Source: Nemertoderma westbladi (taxonomy: Eukaryota > Xenacoelomorpha > Nemertodermatida > Nemertodermatidae). Taken from it: 20,636 bases of DNA. The DNA lies in contig JAUCBJ010001477.1 of the NCBI GenBank assembly GCA_032718475.1, positions 1-20,636 on the forward strand, given 5' to 3'. Positions 1 to 9,057 of this stretch are shown here, piece after piece; the stretch's first letter is position 1; every line of letters begins with the position of its first letter. The notes beneath the pieces are model-generated. The model ran no database searches and was not told the DNA's origin. It saw nothing but the letters and a program-made list of their open reading frames with translations. Both the position numbers and the translations under genes were made by a program.

Positions 1-123
1 AATAGTACATAAATGTAGATAATTATTCTTCCCCCAAAAAACCAAGCCCCTTTTTTATGACCTGCCCCACCAACAAATCCCTCTTAGATTTGTTAATTAA
101 CCATGTCGGTGTGGAAACGTTAC

Positions 124-187
124 GCGGGAAAATAACTGCGGTTGGGTAATAACTGTCTTATTACCGTAGTTTTGAGTTATTTTCCCG
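124..187. repeat. Long imperfect hairpin
   Basis: The left arm starts CGGGAAAATAACT (124 on) and contains GGTAATAA (145-152). The right arm contains TTATTACC (158-165) and ends GTTATTTTCCCG (176-187). The loop is about 5 bases. A second copy of the right-arm end, GTTATTTTGCCCGCG, follows at 188-202 and can also pair with the left arm. The arms differ by a few substitutions and a small indel. This is visible directly in the sequence; its origin in a MITE or other element is inference. Confidence 0.6.
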
Positions 188-211
188 GTTATTTTGCCCG
201 CGGAGCAGGAT

Positions 212-263
212 ACAACCCAAGGGCCGCAGGCCCGAGGGTTGTCATATCTAAATATAGATATGA
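212..263. repeat. GC-rich hairpin joined to an AT palindrome
   Basis: ACAACCC (212-218) pairs with GGGTTGT (236-242), and GGGCC (221-225) pairs with GGCCC (229-233) around a GCA loop. Immediately after, TCATATCTA (242-250) and TAGATATGA (255-263) form a perfect 9-bp stem with a 4-base loop. A similar GC core, in GAGGCCGAAGGCCGAGG form, occurs near 771-788. I infer an element terminus or a dispersed repeat family. Confidence 0.6.
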
Positions 264-735
264 AAAAATTACGCTAATTATGAAAAATGGCAAGTATAGG
301 CCTATGGGTGGTGCGATTTCGCAAAAGATACTTTTTTAAAATGCTTATAACTCTATAAAAAAAATTTTAAGGCGAAATCGAAAATTCCGGTAAATATAAT
401 GGTAACAACCACGGTGAGTTGAACTCGTTGTATTTGAACTATGAAATATAAAATATAATATATATAACAATACATAACAAATAATACATAATACATATCC
501 CATCCCACAAGGTGAACTTCTATTGTCTCTCACCTACAGTATTGAGCTATTTTTAGCTTCGTTACTAAGGGGTGAGAATATAACTTCCCATTTCTATTGG
601 TTTATATAGTGGTACTGGGCTATTAGTGAATGGTGTATGTACAAACAGTACAGCAAAGTGTGTTATATCTACTGTAAACTATGTGAAATCTGTGATACAC
701 AGAGAATATCACCTGTTCTAGGAGTGATATACGAT

Positions 736-795
736 ATATCAACCTGAAGCAAATAAACCTGTATAACTACCGAGGCCGAAGGCCGAGGTTGATAT
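736..795. repeat. Stem-loop with a GAGGCCGAAGGCCGAGG core
   Basis: ATATCAACCT (736-745) is the reverse complement of AGGTTGATAT (786-795). Between them, just inside the right arm, lies a near-palindromic GC core (about 771-788) that resembles the hairpin at 221-233. The two sites look like relatives of one dispersed repeat, but two copies in one window cannot establish a family. Confidence 0.45.
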
Positions 796-1024
796 TGTTC
801 GTGACACCGAACCCGCTCCACAATTTAGTATTTTCCTCTTGAATTTTTTTATTATAGCTAGTAATTGTTGCTTTTTGTATAGAAATCGTTCTAGAATATG
901 CTAGCTCTTTATTTTGAAAAAATGAACCCTCAGTTACAAATATTTTTTATTCCAAAACAGATTTTGGAAAAATATCTTGGTTATATTTTAAACACATGGG
1001 AATGATTAATTACACACCACCTAA

Positions 1025-1204
1025 GGGCGCGTTCATACATACGAGTCAAAGTCAAAAGAAAATAAATGTAGCTAGAAATAATAAATAATAATACATTATA
1101 TAATATAATACATAAACAGATAAGGGCAAAGGGCATTCTATAAAAAAGCATATTGTGTTTTACATTTTGTATTTTGACTTTGACTCGGTTGTGTGAACGT
1201 GGCC
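1025..1204. mobile_element. PIF/Harbinger-like MITE (180 bp)
   Basis: The ends are terminal inverted repeats. The left end begins GGGCGCGTTCATACATACGA and the right end, read inward on the minus strand, begins GGCCACGTTCACACAACCGA. Both continue into GTCAAAGTCAAAA, so about 35 bp pair imperfectly. TAA flanks both sides (1022-1024 and 1205-1207), which fits a 3-bp target-site duplication. TIRs of this GGGC.CGTTCA type with a 3-bp TWA duplication are typical of PIF/Harbinger elements. The interior is AT-rich with no transposase frame, so it is a non-autonomous copy. Confidence 0.7.
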
Positions 1205-1207
1205 TAA

Positions 1208-1660
1208 GAATGTTTGGAATTGCTTCTTTTTTTATTTAAGAACAAGATCGTTACCGCTATTATATAAAACTTTTTATATATATATATTTATATATAACTT
1301 CTTATAACTTTTTTCTATATTTAATAACGAACATTGTGTAGAGCCTACACAAAATATTAAAAATAGCAAAATCTAGCTAATATATCATTTTTGTAATTAA
1401 AAAAAACGCAATTAATTAGTAATACAAGTTTCCAAAAATTTTTGAATATTGCTACTGTAACTGTATATCACACGGTGTAACTGTATATCAACCGCTAAAA
1501 ATAAGTGAGAACATGTGATAAACAGCTTTAGCATTGACACTGTTCCCACAAAGGGAAATCTTATGTGGACTACTTTCATTAGAAGTTTCCTTAACGCCAC
1601 ACGATACAAAGGAAATATACCACGTATACCACAATATGCCCATTATAGATAGATAATTGA
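1208..1660. other. AT-rich intergenic spacer, no gene
   Basis: I see no coding signal. The only local structure is a 15-bp direct repeat TGTAACTGTATATCA at 1456-1470 and 1476-1490 (20-bp spacing), plus TA-rich low complexity around 1275-1300. Confidence 0.5.
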
Positions 1661-1664
1661 AACC

Positions 1665-1868
1665 TGAAAAAGGTGGACAGTCCAAACACTACGAAATAGC
1701 ATTGCATCAATACGTTTTTAATTGGTCAGACTATCATTTATGTTTAATGTGCCTGTGTCCTGTCCACCTTTTTCAAACACACATCTTATTACCAATTATG
1801 TCATTAAGAAAGCGAAAACTTGAAAAAGGTGGACAAACCAATCGCTACAAACTGCTTTGCTTAATTTT
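1665..1868. repeat. Short repeat in three copies, the middle one inverted
   Basis: TGAAAAAGGTGGACA occurs at 1665-1679 (+), as its reverse complement near 1761-1775, and again at 1821-1835 (+). Similarity between copies 1 and 3 runs on for about 45 bp (ACCAA/TCCAA, CTACRAA, GCWTTGC), giving a direct repeat with about 156-bp spacing. The inverted middle copy gives copies 1 and 2 a TIR-like geometry about 111 bp across. The class is unknown, and a poly-T tract at 1865-1881 follows. Confidence 0.5.
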
Positions 1869-2045
1869 TTTTTTTTTTTTTCAGTTAATTACCAAGTTTT
1901 ATTAAATCTAACCACCTTTTTTACAACTTTCCGAAACAAAATGTAAATAAACGCCCACCACCTATACAGATATGTAAATATAAAATAATGTAAATAATTA
2001 AAAATGAAACAGTCTGGCAGTACTGTACTACTGTTCGGCCGCATC

Positions 2046-2558
2046 TCAAGTAGTGAGCGGGAGACCCGCCCCATCCTCGAGCCCCAGCCCACTGCGCCAC
2101 CTTACCCTAGAGCCACGCAGGCAGTGGGAGGAGCCACGGATGATGGCAAAGGAAATCCGCCTCCGCACCCATCCCATAACCGTGCTGTAGGGGCGGTCCC
2201 ATGCCCGGTGAAGCCTCTCGGCAATCACCCGCAACAGTTTATTGGCCTGGGGGGCCAACACTCCTTCACACGATGCGACGAAGGGTGAGAAGTCGCCTCG
2301 GCGCGCTGAAACAGCCTCAGAGTAAAGCCGTTTCTTTGCGTCCTCGGCCGACTCCATGATGGAACTGGTGGTGCGTTTCAGGTACGACTCGGCGTCAAGG
2401 TTGATTGTCCGTATGTCTATCAACGCCTGAGTCTGAACACTGAAGGCACCACGTATCCCAACATCGCACCGCAGTCCGTCCCCCGTACCGTCCTCGGTTT
2501 TGCTTAATACGTTTCTGATTGGTCTGTCCTTTGTCCATGTTTCTTCTTTTTCAAACAC
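2046..2558 (-). pseudogene. C-terminal fragment of an RT-type retroelement protein
   Basis: The 170-residue open frame has the order of conserved blocks I remember from the C-terminal part of a large reverse-transcriptase-encoding repeat family abundant in cnidarian and other marine invertebrate genomes. The blocks are DGLRCDV at about 27-33, ALIDIRTINLDAESY (45-59), AEDAKKRLYSEA (71-82), FSPFVASCEGVL (90-101), RPYSTVMGWVRRRISFAIIR (122-141), CLRGSR (146-151) and LGLEDGA (158-164). No RT domain lies upstream on this strand, so the copy is 5'-truncated. The first codon is not ATG, and the frame closes with TGA at 2046-2048, close to where such proteins usually end. The D...ALIDIR...E..KK spacing would fit a PD-(D/E)XK-like nuclease fold, but that is inference. 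It is GC-rich compared with its AT-rich flanks, as expected for an insertion. Confidence 0.6.
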
Positions 2559-2775
2559 CCAGAAGAAAGCGGGAAATTCAAATTATACTTAAACATTAAA
2601 TTTATTTTTAGCGAATCCAGAAAACATTGATTTTTGTTTTGTTGTTGACTGTAAACTGACTGACTGATGAGTTACTATCGACCATAGCGACCTTTAATAA
2701 CCACGACTCATTGGCTATTGACTGTAACTGTACTGCTGTAACTGTATACAATACATAATACATATATCAGTATAT

Positions 2776-2852
2776 AGCACTAGGCCTATCAGCCTATAGG
2801 CAGATGGCCTAAATAACACTACAGCAGTTACGTTACAGCACTAGGCCTACCA
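2776..2852. repeat. Short direct repeat upstream of DAP3
   Basis: The near-identical 16-mers AGCACTAGGCCTATCA (2776-2791) and AGCACTAGGCCTACCA (2837-2852) lie 61 bp apart, and a related GATAGGCCTATTAG occurs near 2918-2931. They fall in the putative DAP3 5' flank, where no TATA box or other core promoter element is clear. They may be regulatory or simply local duplications. Confidence 0.4.
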
Positions 2853-2971
2853 GAATAAAGCAATAAAGATTTAATACCGTTACTGCGGTAACGGTACTAC
2901 TATACTATAAATATTCTGATAGGCCTATTAGATTACCAAATTTGAAATTCAGAAATAAATTTTCTCGAAGA

Positions 2972-4243
2972 ATGACTACTTTGCTTAGACAGCGAATCTC
3001 AGTGCCGCGTGCCACCGCGACTAACCGTCGTGAGTTCTCGTTGAAACAAGCGACCTTCGCCCCTAAAAGTCGGCGCCGTTACGAACCGGTAACTCACGAA
3101 TTCAGCTACCCAATCAACGACGACCACTCCATCGGCCTCCCAGAGATACCGGACGCCGAGTATTCCGCCGTCCGGTACGCGAACCTTAATGACGCCGCAA
3201 CCAACAGCTCCGAATCCATCGGGAAGTGGAACTCGTTGGATCCTGCCTTGGTCGACTCGTTGTTCTCCCACACCGGGTTGATGCAACGAGACGTAAAAAA
3301 TTTTAAAACTCTGCGGGAATCCGCATTGATGATTCGATATCCTATCCTAGAGATTGTCTCGGTATTAAACCAAATAAACTACAACGTTTCTACTCCAACT
3401 CGTGTTGTTATCTATGGTAAACCCGGCCGCGGTAAGACCACTACTTTAGCACACGCTATCTATTACTGCAAGTCTAACGGCTGGTTTATCTTGCAGGTTC
3501 CCGGCCAGATGATCCTACGTAACATCCTCGGTTCCCCGGCGTCCACACAGTTCCCCGGGATGCGGGACTCCCCTGTCCGAGCCCAGCATTTCCTCCGCAA
3601 CGTGAAACTAAACAACCTGGAACTCCTTCGGAATCATCCGCTAACGGACTCCTACGAACTAACTAAACGGGACTCCATCGACGCTGGTGAGAGTCTACTC
3701 GACTTAGTAGAGTTAGGACTTGTAAGCGAGGACTGCGCAACTTACGCCGCAATTATTCTACTAAACGAAATTAAATTGTGTAATCTGAAAGGCGCCTTTA
3801 AAACCTTATTAGCCGTCGATAACATCAATATATTCTTCGAAGAAGAAACTGCAGTCGTAAATAAATCTTTAAGGCCGGAAAAGATTACCTTCAAAGTGAA
3901 CGAATACGTTTTGGCAAAGGCGTTTAAAGATCTTATGGTAAGCTCTGATTGGCCCAACTCTGCTGTTGTCTCTGTAGCCTGTAGAACTAGCTGTAGGACC
4001 GCGGGTAGACTGGACTATCTACCTCGGGCTATTCTAGGAGACGCGGGTTTCTACCATCTCGAACCCTTCGTGCCTATCCGGGTACATCGCTACTCCCGGG
4101 AGGAATTGGACTCGGTTTACGGATACTACATGGAGAAACTCTGGATCCAGGGTTGGTGTCGGAAACCCCAAGGGAAACTCGAGTTGTTGGCCGTCTCAGA
4201 TAGAATTCCTTACTTCTTTACCCAAATAATTCGGTCTACCTAA
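2972..4243 (+). CDS. DAP3: Mitochondrial small-subunit ribosomal protein mS29 / DAP3, intronless
   Basis: DAP3 (MRPS29) is a P-loop GTP-binding protein of the mitochondrial small ribosomal subunit, also described as an apoptosis mediator. This frame encodes 423 residues; the human protein is about 398. I chose ATG 2972 because the open frame 5' of it begins at a TTG, and A at -3 suits a metazoan start. The N-terminus is rich in Arg, Ser and Thr and almost lacks acidic residues, as expected of a mitochondrial presequence. Landmarks numbered from this Met are MIRYPILEI (about 120-128), the Walker A loop GKPGRGKT (149-156), a Walker B-like LLAVDNIN (279-286) and LEPFVPI (about 363-369). All sit in DAP3 order. 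The frame is intact from presequence to C-terminus. No intron interrupts it, although vertebrate DAP3 genes have many. Retrocopy, intron loss or a naturally intron-poor gene are all possible. I see no poly(A) tract or flanking duplication to prove a retrocopy. Confidence 0.92.
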   Translation: MTTLLRQRISVPRATATNRREFSLKQATFAPKSRRRYEPVTHEFSYPINDDHSIGLPEIPDAEYSAVRYANLNDAATNSSESIGKWNSLDPALVDSLFSHTGLMQRDVKNFKTLRESALMIRYPILEIVSVLNQINYNVSTPTRVVIYGKPGRGKTTTLAHAIYYCKSNGWFILQVPGQMILRNILGSPASTQFPGMRDSPVRAQHFLRNVKLNNLELLRNHPLTDSYELTKRDSIDAGESLLDLVELGLVSEDCATYAAIILLNEIKLCNLKGAFKTLLAVDNINIFFEEETAVVNKSLRPEKITFKVNEYVLAKAFKDLMVSSDWPNSAVVSVACRTSCRTAGRLDYLPRAILGDAGFYHLEPFVPIRVHRYSREELDSVYGYYMEKLWIQGWCRKPQGKLELLAVSDRIPYFFTQIIRST

Positions 4244-4339
4244 TTAAATAATTACATCGTAGAATTCGCGATTATTTGGTTACCTTGATTCTTTGAAATT
4301 GTATTAATATGATACATTATTCAATTTGATATAAACATT

Positions 4340-4345
4340 AATAAA
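4340..4345 (+). terminator. Probable DAP3 polyadenylation signal AATAAA
   Basis: A canonical AATAAA hexamer lies 97 bases after the DAP3 stop codon, in an AT-rich 3' flank. Position and sequence fit a cleavage and polyadenylation signal. In AT-rich DNA the hexamer also occurs by chance. Confidence 0.5.
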
Positions 4346-4831
4346 TAATTGTATAATTATATACACGTTCGTGGGGCCTTCGCGCAGCACGAGACTCGGC
4401 TAACCCGAGAACGGTTAACCCACCCGATTAAGCTGTAATTCAAGTACTTGTTTCTGTTTCCTCTACTACTTCGTTAGCTTGCCTACTTGTTCGATTTTAA
4501 GCAATACTCATAGGACCCTCGTACCACATATCAGATGAATCTGATGGTTGGTTCTATAGTTGCAGCTACTAATACGTTTCTGTCAATTCGCCCCATAGCG
4601 GCAGACAGCTAGGAACTATAGAAGTCTGTCTCTGTGTAGAATTTCGAAACATTTGACAGACCACATATTTACCAAGTTTGGTTTAATTTAATCAAGGAAT
4701 GACCGAGTAATTAGCGATCAAAGATTTACGACGACAACAGACAACTCGTTAATGGTACCCTTATGCTAAGGCATCGCTCACTTCATGGCTCGCCCCACGA
4801 AATATATAATATGTTATACAATATGTTTATA
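4346..4831. other. Intergenic spacer between DAP3 and the LINE
   Basis: No coding signal is visible. Small structures only: CTCGG/CCGAG around CTAAC near 4394-4408, and TTCTATAGTT (4552-4561) facing AACTATAGAA (4614-4623). Neither matches a known RNA gene that I can recognise. Confidence 0.4.
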
Positions 4832-4841
4832 AAATACCAGA
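4832..4841. repeat. LINE target-site duplication, 3' copy
   Basis: AAATACCAGA here is repeated exactly at 9045-9054, just outside the other end of the LINE. The copies lie immediately next to the (TAG)n tail and to the 5' leader respectively, as expected of a target-site duplication from target-primed reverse transcription. Confidence 0.7.
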
Positions 4842-6388
4842 TATACTACTACTACTAGGATCGGCATGCTGCATTGCAGCTGCATTTTTAAGAATGCTGT
4901 GCCGGCTTATCGACATAATTGCACCGCCACAACTCCCTATCACCCATGACATTTGCTAGATCATCCGCATCTTCAAGGCCAGTGCCCTTTAAGATGCGTC
5001 TCAAGAAAGTCATGGGCTGTCCACCATGCTTATTCACTCCATGAGGCTGCTAAAGTACAAGATTATGCACTGGCTGGTCCTCACGGCGAAAGCAATGTCC
5101 TGCAAAGCGGAGGCGATTTTGTTCTAGTTTCAAGCTTGGGGGAACCAATGAGACACCTCCAATGATATATAGTGTCTGGTTGGAGATGTGTGCATTGTAC
5201 TTGACACAATGAACCCGGTGTAGCATTCTTGTGAATGTGCCATCCAGAGATTTGGTGTCCTCAGCAGTTAGAGCCCAGCATGGACTCCCATAGAGGAGTA
5301 CTGGAACTACTGCTGCTCTAAATAATCGGACCTTAAGTTTTCGATTAATTCTCGTTGACTTCCAAATCCTGGAAAGCCTATTCAAGGCTGCCCATGCCTT
5401 TCCCTTACGTATTCGAAGGTCCTCACCTGACTTCCGGATCCATGATCCCATGTAACAGAAGTCATCCACATGCTCAAGCATGCCATCTTTTGAGCTTATG
5501 CTCATCCGATCAGAGACTTGCTGAGGACTTTCAAAGTTAACTGTCAAAATTTTGGTCTTTCTGGAGTTAATAAAAAGACCAACACTAGAAGCAGCATGTT
5601 CTAATGAGCTGAGGAGCCATTGGGCTCCCTCTAGTGATTCTGAGAGTACTCCTAAGTCATCAGCAAAGTCTAGATCAGTTAGGTACTTGGCAGGAATTCC
5701 TCGACTTCTGGAGCCAGTAGGTGGAGATATCATCACCCCATCATCATTATGATGATCTAAGGACATGCGTAGAACATAGTCAACTACAATTATGAACAAG
5801 AATGGTGCAAGTGTGTCTCCCTGGAGGACGCCCCATAACACTTCAAATGGTTCTGTGTCACCGTCAACAGTAGACACAAATGTTGTCGAACCATCGTATA
5901 CTGATCTGATTGCTGCAATAATTTCCTCAGGAATCCCATATAATGAAAGTATGCTGAACATACGTGAGCGAGAGACTGAATCAAAGGCCTTGAAGAAGTC
6001 AAAGATAACAGCCAGATGCCTGTCTTTCTTTTTTGATAACTCTTCAATTATCCTTCTAAGTACCAGAATGGGCTCCATGGTCCCACGACCTTAACGGAAC
6101 CCATTCTGATTTCCACGGAGCAGTCTCTCAATGGGATCCCTGATGCGATTTAATAGAATTCTATTGTATAGCTTTGCAGCAATCGAGATCAATGAGATTC
6201 CCCGAAAAGAACCATAGAGTGTTAGGTTGCCTTTCTTGGGAACTGGCACCAACTTATTTGTTTTCATTTCTTGTGGGACTCTTGTTGTTCGGTACATGTC
6301 TACTATGATGGGATAGATGAGCTTTAAACACTCAGGTATTTTAAAGACCTCAGGGGGAACACCATCTACTCCACTGGCACGATTGGTC

Positions 6389-6392
6389 TTAA
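6389..6392. repeat. TTAA target-site duplication, left copy
   Basis: TTAA directly precedes the G-run that starts the nested MITE and is matched by TTAA at 7112-7115 after the C-run at the other end. Confidence 0.75.
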
Positions 6393-7111
6393 GGGGGGGT
6401 ACACCATTTTCGGACAACTCTTCGATTTATCACTCTCAGCGTTTCAAAATTGTTTGATTTTGGCTAAAATTTGGCATATAGGTGCCTAAGATGCTATTCT
6501 ACATGACAGGTTAGAAAATTTTTATTTTTCGCTATTTAATATTAGTTAATACTAGTTAACAACAAAAAAAACTTGGTTGCGCTTAAAACCCTAAGGCTTT
6601 TACAGTTTTGAACCTAATCACATGAAAGTTTGTTTATATGATAGATCAAAGATGGGGCAACATAACTATCAGGCGAAATTTTGTTAAAAAAATTCTGCAC
6701 CGCTAGGTGGCGCTGCAAATTTATGCAAATTTTTAGGTTTTTTATAAATAGTATTAAATTTTATTAACAAAAAATTTCGAAAAATTGCCTGATACTTTTA
6801 TGCAGGGTGGCTATCTAGACACCCACAGGAAGTTTCAGACTAATTACTCAAAAATTGTAGAAGTAGTAGGGTTTTGAAGTTGACAATATCATGAAAAAAA
6901 TATTTGGAGATAATCGACCTTTCATTATATATAGTAATAGTAATTTCAATAGGATTCCGTAAATGGAAATTTACATAACTTGAAAACTAAAAGAGCTATT
7001 AAATAGCGGTTTTCAGATTTGGAAATACCATTCAATGGTGCATTATAATATACCATAAAAAAAAATTCGACATATTTTGGACCAAAATGGTGTAACCCCC
7101 CCCCCCCCCCC
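6393..7111. mobile_element. 719-bp TTAA-flanked MITE nested in the LINE
   Basis: Both ends are inverted repeats. The left end is a run of 7 G followed by TACACCATTTTCGG. The right end, read inward on the minus strand, is a run of 16 G followed by TTACACCATTTTGG. Target-site duplications TTAA lie at 6389-6392 and 7112-7115. TTAA targets are used by piggyBac and Kolobok superfamilies. Termini beginning with G rather than CCC lean toward Kolobok, but that is a weak hint. The interior is AT-rich with no transposase frame, so the element is non-autonomous. It interrupts the LINE coding sequence between KSIK and TNRASGVDG. Removing the element and one TTAA keeps the LINE frame. Confidence 0.85.
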
Positions 7112-8834
7112 TTAATGCTCTTTGCAGCAGCCTTCACTTCTGCAAAGGAGATATCGCCAATGGGAATATATGGGAGTACAGACTCAGACACTTTTACTTC
7201 TATAAAGTTATCAGGCAATACCCTGTCATTATTGAGGAGCTTTTCGAAGTGGGCATTCCAACCATTGAGGCGATCGGCTGGTGATTCAGCCTTAACCTTG
7301 GTGGTTGGTTGGCTTTTTCGACCAGCAAGCAAGTTGATCGATCTCCATGCCTGGGATGATTGCCTGCTGTCGTCAGCATCATTTATGGCATCAACCTGTT
7401 GGTTTATTAGCTCCTGTAAATTAACAGTACTGCCTGTTCAGGAACCTAGATGCAGCCTTAACTGCATTCTTGGCCGCTGTAGTCTGTTTGAGTCGGGACT
7501 CTTTCTGCGCCTTGTAGAGGTCATTTCGGCACTTCTGAATTTTGTTGTCAGTCCAGGGGGCCCGTTTCTTGTTTCGAGGGTATACAGGAACTGTTTCTGC
7601 AGCTGCTAACTTAACTGCCTCTGTGAAGGCAGTATAGCCCTCACAGTGATCTGCCGCCTTATAGGCAAGAACCTCATACATGTTGCTCAGCTGTAGTGTG
7701 AAGCTGGATCTCACACTTGGCTGTTGCAACAGAGAGGACCAGTCATGCCGCGGCAAGGCAGATTTCGTTGTTCTGCTGGCACGCAGACTAAGTCTTACCT
7801 TGGCCACAATAAGGCGGTGATCACTGGAGAAAGGTCGAAGTGTAAATGCATTACAGTCTTGTTTAGACCTCTTGTATTTCCTACGAAACAGGATATGGTC
7901 TATCTGGGACTTGTGACCACTGGGTCCACTATGAGTCCATAGCTTTCCAGTTCGCTTCTTGAACTGGGTTCCAGCCGAAAACAATCCATTTCCAGAGATA
8001 AAATCCTGAAGATGGACGGAATTTCGGTTAACACTATTGCTATAGACCCAGGGCGATGTAGGTGATTGATGCAGTTGCATTAAAGTCTCCCAGGAATGTT
8101 AAGAATGCATGCTGATCCACTCCATCAGTAGCTGCTTGTAGATTCTGGTAGAAATTTTCCACCTCCTCTACAAGGGCAACACTAGTTGGAGAGTAGCACA
8201 CAATGAGAACCACCTTAGGAAACTTCTTAGCCAGTCTTCCAGAACATGAGAAGTAGCAACGGATGATGCGGTTAGAGATTTGGTCTATTTTGTCCAATTC
8301 TGCATGTGCAGTTGGATTCATCAATAGACCAATTCCACCATTGCCACTATCATCTGCTGAAGCGAGGGCGAGTCGCCAACCGCCGCCCCCCATGTCCTTA
8401 ATCAGAACCTCATCAGTCTGTCCAGTCTGCATTCGGTGCTCTTGAACACCCACTGCACTAAGAGAAAGCTTATCTGCCAAGGCAGTCAGCTCACCTTGTC
8501 GCATTGGGGACCCGAGTGTTAGGGTGTTTACTGAGGCTAGTCTAGTGACTTGCCTCAGATTCACCAATGGCTTTGTTGGTCGGGGTGGAACATGAGGGTA
8601 GCCTCCAACTCTAGAATCCCTCTCCACATCACAATCTGGCCTTCCTGGTGACCCAGGGTTTGGGCCAGAAAGGTCATCAGGAAAGGGACTCAAAGAATTG
8701 TTTGCCGCTCTCTCTCCAGTAGGGGGTGAGACAGGCAGCCGGTCAGGAGATAACTGACGCCTGTGAGGCCGATTGTGTCCAGTCATTCCACTGGCCTCTA
8801 GTGGCTGGACCTGCGCATTACTAATGTAATCCAT

Positions 8835-9044
8835 GGTGGGGGTTGGGGGTGCTTTTTTGCCGAGTCAGCTCTCGGGGCAAATACCACACCCTGGTTTGCC
8901 ATTCCACAGGGTGGGTGTCGCAGTGGAGTCAGATATGAGGCCCATCACCCATATCTACTTTGGCGCACATGACCCACCATTGGCTGTGCAGCTCATCTGC
9001 TGGGTCATGCCCTGTACCCCTGCTGCCATGTGCAGATAGCAGAT
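8835..9044 (-). other. Probable LINE 5' leader
   Basis: This stretch of balanced base composition lies between the LINE start codon (8834 on the minus strand) and the target-site duplication at 9045. It has no frame of its own. A frame entering from the satellite runs into it by chance and stops at 8929. LINE 5' leaders usually carry an internal promoter, but I see no specific motif. Confidence 0.6.
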
Positions 9045-9054
9045 AAATACCAGA
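9045..9054. repeat. LINE target-site duplication, 5' copy
   Basis: AAATACCAGA matches 4832-4841 exactly. The G-rich satellite begins a few bases further on, so the LINE inserted at the satellite edge. Confidence 0.7.
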
Positions 9055-9057
9055 GCT

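Larger units (their letters stand above)
1..1020. other. AT-rich intergenic DNA with hairpins, no gene seen
   Basis: No open frame here looks like a protein. The short frames have low-complexity, AT-driven translations and I recognise none. What stands out is secondary structure: a long imperfect hairpin at 124-187, a GC-rich hairpin at 212-242 directly followed by an AT palindrome at 242-263, and a related GC-rich stem-loop near 736-795. These are listed separately. They look like ends or remnants of small mobile elements rather than host genes. Confidence 0.6.
4888..8834 (-). pseudogene. LINE EN-RT polyprotein, broken by two frameshifts, two stops and a MITE
   Basis: This would encode the LINE endonuclease and reverse transcriptase. 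The first segment (8834-8040) holds the endonuclease N-terminal half: QEHR at residues 131-134, the GIGLLMN block and GDFN at 249-252. A frameshift at about 8040-8080 leads to a second segment (8080-7421) with SQIDHIL and SSDHRLI, the remaining catalytic blocks. A second shift near 7421-7435 restores a frame running NLQELINQQ through ADRLNGW to KSIK, where the MITE sits (6393-7111). The RT follows: SGVDGVPPE, KLVPVPKKGN, RGISL, QNGFR, then a TAA at 6091-6093 where Lys (AAA) is expected. After it come DFFKAFD (motif A), GVLQGDTLAPFLF (B), FADD (C) and the thumb. A TAG at 5050-5052 probably replaces Trp (TGG). The same frame continues to a final stop at 4888-4890. The catalytic Asp-Asp pair in FADD is intact. 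Stops and shifts show decay. Confidence 0.85.
4842..9044 (-). mobile_element. Non-LTR retrotransposon (LINE) with AP-type endonuclease and RT, inactive
   Basis: On the minus strand the element runs from a 5' leader of about 210 bp, through one long EN-RT reading frame, to a short 3' end finishing in (TAG)n (complement of 4845-4857). The 10-bp duplication AAATACCAGA at 4832-4841 and 9045-9054 marks both boundaries. Without the nested MITE and one TTAA copy, the LINE is about 3.5 kb, so it is close to full length for a single-ORF element. A microsatellite tail instead of poly(A) is known from the RTE, CR1 and related groups. The protein resembles sequences often mis-annotated as craniofacial development protein 2-like. 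I cannot fix the clade without a tree. Confidence 0.88.

Noticed and set aside
2942-2971. A start 10 codons upstream of the DAP3 ATG
   Set aside because: The upstream extension begins with TTG, which is not a likely start in an animal nuclear gene; ATG 2972 has a suitable context.
5792-7609. Plus-strand frames of 60-164 codons across the LINE
   Set aside because: They are antisense shadows of the minus-strand EN-RT coding region, which has recognisable motifs.
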